Source: Balneolales bacterium
GTDB taxonomy: Bacteria > Bacteroidota > Rhodothermia > Balneolales > Natronogracilivirgulaceae
Assembly (NCBI GenBank): GCA_007120555.1
Contig: SKNL01000227.1
Location: 1 to 6,115, forward strand
DNA: 6,115 nucleotides
Reading direction: 5' to 3'
Shown here: positions 1 through 6,115 of the stretch, piece after piece
Numbering within the stretch: the first letter of the stretch is position 1
Layout: every line of letters begins with the position of its first letter
Translations under genes and position numbers: made by a program
Notes under the pieces: generated by a model
The model's database searches: none
What the model saw: the letters and a program-made list of their open reading frames with translations, nothing else
What the model was told of the DNA's origin: nothing

Positions 1-751
1 GAAAACGGCGCACTGTGGAGTCAAGTGTTGCGAAAAGCCGGTCTTCCGCCAGCACGGATGTCTCGGTGATGGCGTTCATCAGCGAGGATTTCCCGGCGTT
101 GGTATAGCCGACCAGGGCAACACGCAGCGAATCACTGCGTCCCTGGCGCTGCACTTTGCGCTGCTGATCCAGTTTCTGCAGTTTTTCCTTGAGGATGGCA
201 ATCCTGCGCCCGATAAGGCGACGGTCTGTCTCAATCTGGGTTTCACCGGGTCCCTTGGTACCGATGCCGCCCTTGGTCCCCACACCCCCCTTCTGCCTGG
301 AAAGGTGGGTCCAGAATCGGGTAAGCCGCGGCAGCAGATACTGTAGCTGGGCAAGCTCCACCTGTGTTTTGGCCGCAGCCGTTTTGGCACGCGAAGCAAA
401 GATATCCAGGATCAATCCGCTGCGATCCAGCACCTTTACCTTGGTGGTACGCTCGATGTTCCGGATCTGCGTGGGGGAAAGGTCATCGTCAAATATTACC
501 AGGTCGGCAGAAGCGGCCTTGATTTTCTGGCGCACTTCCTGCAGTTTTCCCTTGCCGATGTAAGTGCTCACATCCGGGCTGTTCCGGTGCTGAAGGATTT
601 TTTCCACGGTAACACCGCCGGCCGTATCCGTGAGAAGTTCCAGCTCTGCAAGATGTTCTTCTGCAAGGTTTTTGTCCGTCGTGTCCCCGTAAATACCAAC
701 CAGTACTGCACGCTCCTTTTCTTCGATATTCGTTTTGAGATCGTTGTTCAA
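1..751 (-). CDS. hflX: GTPase HflX, N-terminal 250 residues (gene runs off the left edge)
   Basis: HflX is a cytoplasmic GTPase that binds the 50S subunit and splits or rescues stalled ribosomes, notably under heat or antibiotic stress. The translation shows the N-terminal HflX domain (about residues 14-190), beginning ERAVLVGIYGD and holding the family signature GGIGTKGPGETQIETDRR, with GPGET at residues 167-171. A basic helical linker (about 175-205) follows. The GTPase domain then opens with the P-loop GYTNAGKSS at 215-223 and a switch I segment FATLDSTVRR just before the edge. The later G motifs (DxxG, NKxD) and the C-terminus lie outside the window. The start is TTG at 751: no ATG, GTG or other TTG lies in frame between it and the stop codon at 847-845, and later starts would cut into the conserved domain. 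An AGGCAGG sits 5 bases upstream. Family assignment is very secure; the exact start is likely. Confidence 0.96.
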   Translation of the reverse strand, partial: MNNDLKTNIEEKERAVLVGIYGDTTDKNLAEEHLAELELLTDTAGGVTVEKILQHRNSPDVSTYIGKGKLQEVRQKIKAASADLVIFDDDLSPTQIRNIERTTKVKVLDRSGLILDIFASRAKTAAAKTQVELAQLQYLLPRLTRFWTHLSRQKGGVGTKGGIGTKGPGETQIETDRRLIGRRIAILKEKLQKLDQQRKVQRQGRSDSLRVALVGYTNAGKSSLMNAITETSVLAEDRLFATLDSTVRRF

Positions 752-756
752 ATAAA

Positions 757-763
757 CCTGCCT
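757..763 (-). promoter_or_regulatory. Shine-Dalgarno-like site for the hflX TTG start
   Basis: Read on the minus strand this is AGGCAGG, 5 bases before the TTG codon at 751-749. It supports a TTG start, which is otherwise inferred from the lack of any alternative in-frame start. It is an imperfect match to AGGAGG. Confidence 0.55.
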
Positions 764-777
764 GTCTTTACTTTTCC

Positions 778-836
778 GGTGATGATATAACGGATGGTAG
801 TATAACGGATGATGATATAATGGATTATGATATAAT
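778..836. repeat. 15-bp AT-rich tandem repeat, four units, between the membrane gene and hflX
   Basis: Four adjacent units follow the plus-strand consensus GGATGATGATATAAY: 778-791 (14 bases, one deletion), 792-806, 807-821 and 822-836. A decayed fifth copy may start at 837 (GGACATGG). The last two units each contain a perfect TATAAT (816-821 and 831-836) and the first two contain TATAAC. Minus-strand -10-like hexamers such as CATAAT (829-824) also occur. The block fills most of the 93 bases between the stop of the upstream gene (845) and the hflX start (751), and is much richer in A and T than its surroundings. In the hflX frame it has no stop and spells a PLYHH-like pentapeptide repeat. The repeat itself is seen directly; a promoter or spacing role is inference. 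Confidence 0.9.
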
Positions 837-844
837 GGACATGG

Positions 845-1420
845 TTATCTGAGCTGTTCGATTCCGGTGCTTTCAAATTCACCGAGGCTGAACCGGCGGC
901 CAAGTTTTTTCTTCAGCATGTGTGAAAAAAGAATCCGCTTGCCTGTGGGGATGTCCAGCTCCAGCCGTATGCTGTGCGTCCGCTCGCCGGGCGTGTGTTC
1001 CGGATAGAAAAAAATGTATTTCAAGTTCTTGCCGTCATTGCGCTCTACATAGTCCATGATGCGGTTCCAGGCCACGGTTTGAGATGGATCATTGATATTT
1101 TTGACGATCCCGTGATCTGTGACATAGCGCTTGGACATGAGGTAGCTGGTGACGAACCAGGTAAGGCCTATCCAGTTGTAACAGACCATGGCCACTGCGA
1201 GATGGTAGAGCTGCTGCGCATACACCAACACCGACAAGGTGATGGTCATGACAAGGAAAATGGTTGAAAAAAGCGGGAAACCGAGGAGTTTGCCGGATCT
1301 CCAGCTGATTTCGACATGACGCAGGCGCAAGGCATTGGAAGCAGTGACCATCATGATCATCGTTGTCGCGAGTGTTACCAATGCCAGTATTACAAGGTGA
1401 ACTGTAGCAATATCCATCAT
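845..1420 (-). CDS. Hypothetical inner-membrane protein with three predicted helices and a soluble C-terminal domain
   Basis: I do not recognise this 191-residue protein with certainty. Three hydrophobic segments are visible at about residues 7-30, 46-68 and 72-95. A soluble, basic-ended domain of about 95 residues follows, containing YVTDHGIVKNI, then VAWNRIMDYVE around 117-126, and beta-strand-like stretches (KYIFFYP, IRLELDIP). This layout (helices, then an 'activation or turn-on' strand, then a W..I.dY motif) recalls small PH-like or DUF5673/YcxB-type membrane proteins; that is a weak resemblance. ATG at 1420 is chosen because AGGG at 1431-1428 lies 7 bases upstream; a TTG at 1426 is too close to it, and ATG 1417 is also possible. 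The gene begins 12 bases after the BatA-type gene ends, so the two are probably cotranscribed and may act in the same membrane process. Confidence 0.88.
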   Translation of the reverse strand: MMDIATVHLVILALVTLATTMIMMVTASNALRLRHVEISWRSGKLLGFPLFSTIFLVMTITLSVLVYAQQLYHLAVAMVCYNWIGLTWFVTSYLMSKRYVTDHGIVKNINDPSQTVAWNRIMDYVERNDGKNLKYIFFYPEHTPGERTHSIRLELDIPTGKRILFSHMLKKKLGRRFSLGEFESTGIEQLR

Positions 1421-1427
1421 ATGCAAA

Positions 1428-1431
1428 CCCT
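1428..1431 (-). promoter_or_regulatory. Ribosome binding site deciding the start at 1420
   Basis: Minus-strand AGGG lies 7 bases before ATG 1420 and overlaps the few bases after the stop codon of the preceding gene. It is only 1 base from the alternative TTG at 1426, which argues against that longer form. Confidence 0.5.
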
Positions 1432-1432
1432 G

Positions 1433-3562
1433 TTACTCATCAGCGGTTTCCGTTCGGTATTTCTTTGAAAGAATACATTCTGCAACCATAAAAGCAAGTG
1501 CAATAAAAATAAACCAGTTCCAAATTTCTCTGCCGAAACTGATGGTTGCCATGGCGGATCTTACTTCATCAGCACTATATCCGGCAATGCTGACCACGCC
1601 CGCCACGGGTATGATTTCTGCCAGAAATTCTCGTGTTTCTGTTAAAGATAACGAAGTAAAATCCGATTCCGATATATCCTGATTGATGGCAATAGCAGTT
1701 TTTTTCCCATCCAGCTGCAGCTCCAGCCATCCGGGCTGCCATTCCTGTGCAGGATAGCGGATACGGAGCCCCCGGGCACTGACCGCCGTTTCCGGCCGGA
1801 TCTCCTCCCCGTTGAGACGCAGGGTAACCTGCGCTCCGAATTCCGTGAAATAACGGTCAAACGGAGAGCCAAGGATATGCTCTCTCACCCCCCCATGCTC
1901 CCAGGCGACCACGTAGAGAAGCATTCGGTATACCAGCGGGGCATAGATCGGTTTGATGCTCATATTGGACCAGCCGGGACTGAATCCCATACTGCCCACC
2001 ATGACCATGCCGTCGCCGAAAGAGTGTTCCACAAAAAGCGGCTCCCCAAGGTTCGTACGGAGCACGGCGGCACCGGAGCCGGCATCATCGCGCTGGTACC
2101 GCCAGTAGTGAAAAATGGCCGGCATATCTATGCGAAGCTCTTCATCACCGCTCTCAAAAAGCTCGGCCGCCAGCAGGTGCCCGCTGTCAAGCGGCTGCAG
2201 GGAGGCGATTTCTTCAAACCTGCCGTAAGAACCCCTCATGCCAGTGAAGGAACCGGCATTGAGCTGTCCCAGGAAACGGTTGTAGTTTTCGATATTCCCC
2301 TGTTCGGATGGCACAAACAGAATACCCCGGCCCTGCTGCACGAACTGCACCAGCTCCGCCTGCAGGTAATCTGGGATTCTCCTCAGGCTTTCCAGGATGA
2401 TGGCATCAAATGTATCCAGATCATACTCTCTGAGCGTACTCACATCGGTATGGGAAGCGTGGATGCGGGTGCCGGTTTCACTGGCAGCGATCAGGGCGGG
2501 ACGCAGAAAGGAGCGGCGGGTCCCATCCTCCCCGCGGTCACTGACAAGCAGCACGTTCCTGCTCTCGGGTACCTCGATTGAGAAATAGCGCTTGTGGTCA
2601 AATGTGTGGGTGCCGCCCTCAAGAATGGCCCTGCCAAGGATGACGCCCGGCGACTCGGGTATGATTTCAAAGAGCATTTCACGCTCCTGTCCGCCATCCA
2701 GGCTGACCTCATACTGTCCGATCCGCTCACCGTCGATCTCCAGGCTGAGATAGTGGTTATATACCGGCAGGTCGCCAAAGTTCTGAACGGTGACCGAAAC
2801 CCCGGCCGGCACATCGACACCCAGTATCTGTCCCGCCACCTCCACATCCGAAATTCCCACGTTTTGGAAGGAGTTGTCGCCGACCCGGATGAAAATGACC
2901 GGATTCCACTCAGGGTCACCTTCCGCCGGAAGGAATCCGCCATCAAGTTTTTCAAGATGCGTTTTGCGCGCATCGGATATCCAGAACACGCGCCCGCCGG
3001 CTCCCGGCTCATCATCCAGCCGCTCCTGGAGATAGGCCATTCTTTCGGCCGGATAACCGCCTTTGTTGACAGGCTGCAGCTGCTCCAGGTAACGCAGGGC
3101 CTCCGCCCGGCGCATGAACCGTCCCGAAGCCAGTTCGCCATGCGACGGGACGATCAGAAAGCGCGCTTCTTCTCCGGACTGGTTCACGATCTCGACGGCG
3201 GCGCTGCGCGCCTGGTCCATGTATGGGCCCGCCTCGTCTATCTGCATCATGCTGGGACCGTTGTCGACCAGCAAGGCGATGTGATCACTTTGTGCGGAAG
3301 CGCCCAGCCATCCGGCTACCTGTGAGGGGAGGAATGGCCGCGCAAGGGCAAGGGCCAGCATCGATACGGCCATCACCCGCATGGCAAGAAGCAGGTATCG
3401 CTTCAGGTTGATGCGCCGGATTGTCGATTTTTGCAGCTCCTGGAAAAAAGCCAGTGTGGAAAAGGCAATTTTACGCGGCTTGCGCAAGTTTATCAGGTGT
3501 ATGATAACCGGTATGGCGGCGGCTGCAAGCGCGGCCAGCAAGATTGGATTCAAAAAACTCAT
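1433..3562 (-). CDS. BatA-type (aerotolerance regulator N-terminal) membrane protein with a VWA-like domain
   Basis: The first 79 residues are a textbook BatA N-terminal domain: helix 5-24, the IHLINLRKPRKIAFSTLAFF block, and helix 57-77 ending in ALARPF. A VWA-like domain follows (about 92-205). Its metal-site motif reads D100-N-G-P-S104 where DxSxS is usual, and it ends VFWISDARKT. Next come a beta-sandwich-like segment (about 235-332), a segment resembling the class I glutamine amidotransferase fold (about 336-545, from RNVLLVSD to the family-like FSPGWSNMSIKPIYAPLVYRMLLY), a short beta-rich part, and a final helix (about 679-697) before a basic tail. Most of the protein is thus expected outside the cytoplasm, held by helices at both ends. 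Such proteins of about 700 residues are common in Bacteroidota; their biochemical role is unknown. No MoxR, BatB or BatD gene is in the window. ATG 3562 fits the conserved N-terminus although no Shine-Dalgarno site precedes it. Confidence 0.93.
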   Translation of the reverse strand: MSFLNPILLAALAAAAIPVIIHLINLRKPRKIAFSTLAFFQELQKSTIRRINLKRYLLLAMRVMAVSMLALALARPFLPSQVAGWLGASAQSDHIALLVDNGPSMMQIDEAGPYMDQARSAAVEIVNQSGEEARFLIVPSHGELASGRFMRRAEALRYLEQLQPVNKGGYPAERMAYLQERLDDEPGAGGRVFWISDARKTHLEKLDGGFLPAEGDPEWNPVIFIRVGDNSFQNVGISDVEVAGQILGVDVPAGVSVTVQNFGDLPVYNHYLSLEIDGERIGQYEVSLDGGQEREMLFEIIPESPGVILGRAILEGGTHTFDHKRYFSIEVPESRNVLLVSDRGEDGTRRSFLRPALIAASETGTRIHASHTDVSTLREYDLDTFDAIILESLRRIPDYLQAELVQFVQQGRGILFVPSEQGNIENYNRFLGQLNAGSFTGMRGSYGRFEEIASLQPLDSGHLLAAELFESGDEELRIDMPAIFHYWRYQRDDAGSGAAVLRTNLGEPLFVEHSFGDGMVMVGSMGFSPGWSNMSIKPIYAPLVYRMLLYVVAWEHGGVREHILGSPFDRYFTEFGAQVTLRLNGEEIRPETAVSARGLRIRYPAQEWQPGWLELQLDGKKTAIAINQDISESDFTSLSLTETREFLAEIIPVAGVVSIAGYSADEVRSAMATISFGREIWNWFIFIALAFMVAECILSKKYRTETADE

Positions 3563-3641
3563 CCAAAAAGTGATATTTTATATGATTGTGACGTTCTCTT
3601 AAAAACGCTGTGCCCGTCGGGGTATTTCCCAACACTTTCCC
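3563..3641. promoter_or_regulatory. Divergent intergenic region expected to hold promoters for both directions
   Basis: Two genes start back to back 79 bases apart, so promoters should lie here or just inside the genes. Toward the BatA-type gene, a minus-strand TATAAA/TATAAAAT near 3582-3574 could act as a -10, with a poor TTTTTA 17 bases upstream as -35. Toward the lipoprotein gene, TATGATTG (3581-3588) differs by one base from the Bacteroidota -7 element TAnnTTTG, but no TTG lies at the right distance. Neither start has a recognisable Shine-Dalgarno site, which is common in Bacteroidota. The region is certain; the individual elements are guesses. Confidence 0.35.
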
Positions 3642-3707
3642 ATGATAGCAAGATCCTCGTTTCCGTTTCTATTTTTTTTCATTCCCCTGCTCTTTCTTGC
3701 TGCCTGC
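3642..3707 (+). other. Lipoprotein signal peptide with lipobox
   Basis: The encoded segment has one Arg near the N-terminus, a Phe/Leu-rich core (residues 7-19) and LAAC ending at Cys22 (codon 3705-3707), followed by SQHADD. This is a standard signal peptidase II site. The core is partly encoded by a run of eight T (3672-3679). Confidence 0.88.
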
Positions 3708-6115
3708 TCGCAGCATGCCGATGACCGGGAGTGGTGGTCGGCCATACCAGAAGAAGTGCCGCTGGTCATGCTGTTTCACGATGCTGACGTTTCCACGGTG
3801 CTCCAGGACAGGAGGATACTGGCCCTGCAAGAGCTTTCCGATGTGCGCATCGAGATGATCTCGGACGTAACGGACCAGGTCCAGGCACCGGTGATGCTCA
3901 AAGCCGTTGCACTCTATCCAAGCGGCACGCACCAGCTCCAGCCCCTCTTCATCCTGGAAGATCCGGGCACCGGTATCGGCCCCATCGCCAGATCGTTTCG
4001 CAGGGAATTTGCGGAAAACAGCTACCAGTTCCGCAACCAGGAGATTCACATCCTTCATCTGGAGCGCCAAAAAATGTACGGGGTCCAGATCCGCGACCTG
4101 ATTTTTCTCAGCCGGAACAGCGCCGCTGTGGAAAACAGCATCCTTGCTCTTTTCGGGGAGCATCCGGGAATCGGCCATATCGACCATATCGACACGGCCG
4201 ATGAGAACGGCTCCTATCTGCTTAATACGCCGCAGCTCACAAAATGGGTCAACCTGCTGGGCGCACCCCGCTATCTGCCCCGTTTTTCCGGGCTGTTTGA
4301 AGGTACGGGCCCTTCCGTGTTCTCGGTTTCGGACGACCGGTACGATGACCCGCTCTTCAAGGCAACGCTGAGCGGCTCCATCCCGCTCAGTGACACGGAT
4401 GCATCGGAGTTTGTCAATACGTTTACGGCCGATCCCGCCCCGTCCGACCTTGATCGCTACATCCCCCTGGATGCTGCTTTTTTTGCCATCTTTCATCAAT
4501 CACCCGAAGTCCGCATTCCAGAGGACACTCCCCGGGCCGGCCGGCTCGACTCGCTGCTGCTGTCGGACCCCGGCCTTGTTGCCGAAATCCGGGGCACCCT
4601 GGCTCGCCCAACCGCATTTCTTGCATTTGAAGCAAGCGGTTTCCTTTCCGTCGGTGAGCATATGTATCTGCGCCGGCTGGAAGATCCGGCAGGCTTCCAG
4701 CGGATCCTCCGCAATCTGCAGCGTGACGGGCTTGCCGAGGAGAGCAATGACGTTTTTTACATCAACAGCAACGTACTGGGACAGCTGCTGGGCGGACCGC
4801 AGAGCCGCCTCACCGATTTTTACGTACTTTGTTCGGCCAATGCGGCCGTAATCACCAAGCGGTCGGGACTCGCCCGGCGTGTCGATCAGGATCGCCGGCG
4901 GCGGGCCGTCGTATACTATGATGACGCCTATATGAAGGTGCGTGAACGTCATCCGGAATCGGCAAGCGCCTTTCTCTATTCCCGCTCGGAACCCTTGCTC
5001 AATTATCTTGACCCCATGCTCAACCCGGTCAACCATGCCCGCTTCCTGGGCTCCCTGTCGGATGTGAATACCGTCAGCGTGGTACGGAATGGCGACCGGC
5101 TATCCTTCCAGATGGATACCTATGTCAGTGAGGATCGGACCGAACCGGTCCGGGATGTCTGGGTGTTTGACCTGCAGGGATCCCGCATCACCGGAAAACC
5201 AATGCTCGCCAATGTCGGGGGCGGGGCGCGCGATGAAATTCTTGTCGCAACCGAAAGCAACCATATTTACGGCATTGCCGCCGACGGCACGGGATTCCTC
5301 CAGATCAACACGGGCAACGACCGTCCCATCGGATCACCGCTGGTATACGACTGGTATGCCAACAATCAATACGCCATCCTGATCGCCGCAGGAAACAAGA
5401 TCTACGCCTGGAACAACCGCGGAATCCCGCTCCCCAATTTCCCGGTCGCCATGGAGGAACGGATCACGGCGCCGCTGACCCTGGCGGATGTGGCCCGTGA
5501 CGGCCGGCCGGAAATGATCGTGACTACCGCTGACCGCAAGGTGCATGTGCTGGATCAGCGGGGCCGCAACATCCAGGGATGGCCGCAGGATGTGAACGTC
5601 CAGGTCACGCAACAACCCGCCTTTCGCGAATTTGGGGGAGAACAAAGTGTGTGGATCACGGCTGGAAACGGTCTTTTCGCATTCTCGCCGCGCGGAAACC
5701 TGCGCAATGGCTTTCCGATTTTCATTGAATCCGATCTGGGTCCGGTCACTTTCCACGGAAACCGTATCCTTGCAGGTGCTTCTGACGGACATCTGTACGC
5801 TGTTGGCCGCGAACCGTTTTTCGCCGATTCGCTGGCAGTGCCTCTGGATAACAACACTAACGGGCTGAATCCGGACCCGGACAGCAGAGCTGCAAATGCC
5901 GGTTCGGGGAGATTTCATGTGCGACGGGTCTACGTCGGCAATGCGCCGATCATCAATGCACCGATCGTTCAGACGCTTACCATCGATCATGACAACGGTC
6001 AGCGCATACGTGAGCGGATGATCGGTGTGCAGACCCAGAATGGCAACCTTTTTCTCCTTAATGAAGCCGGCCATCTCCGGATGACACGGAATATGGGGCA
6101 GCCGGCCGCTTCCTA
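3642..6115 (+). CDS. Large lipoprotein with a C-terminal beta-propeller-like repeat region (3' end missing)
   Basis: The frame stays open for 824 codons to the window edge. Residues 1-22 form a lipoprotein signal: MIARSS, a hydrophobic run, then the lipobox LAAC with Cys22, so the protein is probably exported and lipid-anchored. Residues about 28-500 are a large domain I do not recognise. It begins WWSAIPEEVPLVMLF and carries similar-looking elements later (YIPLDAAFFAIFHQ about 273-286; DFYVLCSANAAVITKR; ESASAFLYSRSEPLLNYL), distantly recalling DUF3352/DUF4836-type lipoproteins; this is a weak inference. From about 506 onward there are propeller-blade repeats, including a DVARDGRPEMIV segment typical of FG-GAP/VCBS blades. 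Propellers of this kind often bind proteins or glycans. Whether a type 9 secretion tail follows cannot be seen. ATG 3642 is set by the signal peptide; there is no Shine-Dalgarno site. The gene is divergent from the minus-strand operon. Confidence 0.9.
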   Translation, partial: MIARSSFPFLFFFIPLLFLAACSQHADDREWWSAIPEEVPLVMLFHDADVSTVLQDRRILALQELSDVRIEMISDVTDQVQAPVMLKAVALYPSGTHQLQPLFILEDPGTGIGPIARSFRREFAENSYQFRNQEIHILHLERQKMYGVQIRDLIFLSRNSAAVENSILALFGEHPGIGHIDHIDTADENGSYLLNTPQLTKWVNLLGAPRYLPRFSGLFEGTGPSVFSVSDDRYDDPLFKATLSGSIPLSDTDASEFVNTFTADPAPSDLDRYIPLDAAFFAIFHQSPEVRIPEDTPRAGRLDSLLLSDPGLVAEIRGTLARPTAFLAFEASGFLSVGEHMYLRRLEDPAGFQRILRNLQRDGLAEESNDVFYINSNVLGQLLGGPQSRLTDFYVLCSANAAVITKRSGLARRVDQDRRRRAVVYYDDAYMKVRERHPESASAFLYSRSEPLLNYLDPMLNPVNHARFLGSLSDVNTVSVVRNGDRLSFQMDTYVSEDRTEPVRDVWVFDLQGSRITGKPMLANVGGGARDEILVATESNHIYGIAADGTGFLQINTGNDRPIGSPLVYDWYANNQYAILIAAGNKIYAWNNRGIPLPNFPVAMEERITAPLTLADVARDGRPEMIVTTADRKVHVLDQRGRNIQGWPQDVNVQVTQQPAFREFGGEQSVWITAGNGLFAFSPRGNLRNGFPIFIESDLGPVTFHGNRILAGASDGHLYAVGREPFFADSLAVPLDNNTNGLNPDPDSRAANAGSGRFHVRRVYVGNAPIINAPIVQTLTIDHDNGQRIRERMIGVQTQNGNLFLLNEAGHLRMTRNMGQPAAS
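5157..6085 (+). repeat. Protein-level beta-propeller blade repeats in the lipoprotein
   Basis: A recurring strand of the form (V/I/L)-(Y/F/H/W)-(A/V/G)-(W/L/F/I), usually followed by a Gly turn, appears at residues 506-509 (VWVF), 542-545 (IYGI), 587-590 (IYAW), 634-637 (VHVL), 678-681 (LFAF), 718-721 (LYAV) and 803-806 (LFLL). Spacing is 36-47 residues except the last step (85), which leaves room for one divergent blade or a loop rich in Asn, Asp and Pro (about 730-750). Several blades end in Gly/Asn-aromatic-Pro (NFP, GWP, GFP). About 7 or 8 blades would fit; the count is an estimate. Confidence 0.65.

Noticed and set aside
189..790. Plus-strand open frames at 189-563 and 587-790
   Set aside because: They are antisense to hflX, whose signature and P-loop motifs are unmistakable.
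778..836. CRISPR array or iteron-type origin
   Set aside because: The units are directly adjacent 15-mers with no spacers, and there is no replication-initiator or Cas gene nearby.
752..844. Rho-independent terminator after the 191-residue membrane protein gene
   Set aside because: I find no GC-rich stem followed by a T run on the minus strand; the spacer is the AT-rich repeat, so readthrough into hflX is plausible.
1877..3325. Two long plus-strand open frames (234 and 243 codons) opposite the BatA-type gene
   Set aside because: They lie antisense to a gene with clear family motifs, their translations show no domain or membrane logic, and long antisense frames are expected at this base composition.
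3669..4499. 276-codon minus-strand open frame opposite the lipoprotein gene
   Set aside because: The plus strand encodes a signal peptide, lipobox and continuous protein here; the antisense product has no recognisable features. The same applies to the minus-strand frames at 4500-5036 and 5334-6074.

Overview
The window has about 56% GC by eye and is tightly packed. It looks like a Bacteroidota-type genome, possibly the Balneolota/Rhodothermota branch. The grounds are the long BatA-type membrane protein, the lipoprotein with a propeller tail, and the absence of Shine-Dalgarno sequences before two of the four starts. Without a database search this assignment is only moderate.

Layout. Minus strand, in transcription order: a 709-residue BatA/aerotolerance-type membrane protein (3562-1433); after 12 bases, a 191-residue membrane protein with three predicted helices (1420-845); after a 93-base spacer holding a 15-bp tandem repeat, the GTPase gene hflX (from 751, running off the left edge). 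Plus strand: a 78-base spacer beginning after the BatA-type gene's start precedes a divergent lipoprotein gene (3642 onwards). It runs off the right edge with at least 824 residues and ends in beta-propeller-like repeats.

How they may work together. The first two minus-strand genes look like one transcription unit and both products sit in the inner membrane. HflX is a ribosome-associated GTPase linked to ribosome splitting and rescue under stress; it may be read from the same transcript or from a signal in the repeat-bearing spacer. The lipoprotein would sit in the envelope, facing away from the cytoplasm. Nothing in the sequence ties it to the minus-strand genes except the shared intergenic region.

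The window has no RNA gene, CRISPR array, insertion sequence or phage gene that I can support. The most unusual element is the AT-rich 15-bp tandem repeat just upstream of hflX. It contains perfect TATAAT hexamers on the plus strand and leaves the hflX frame open back to the stop codon of the upstream gene. I see no convincing evidence for a complete new biological system.
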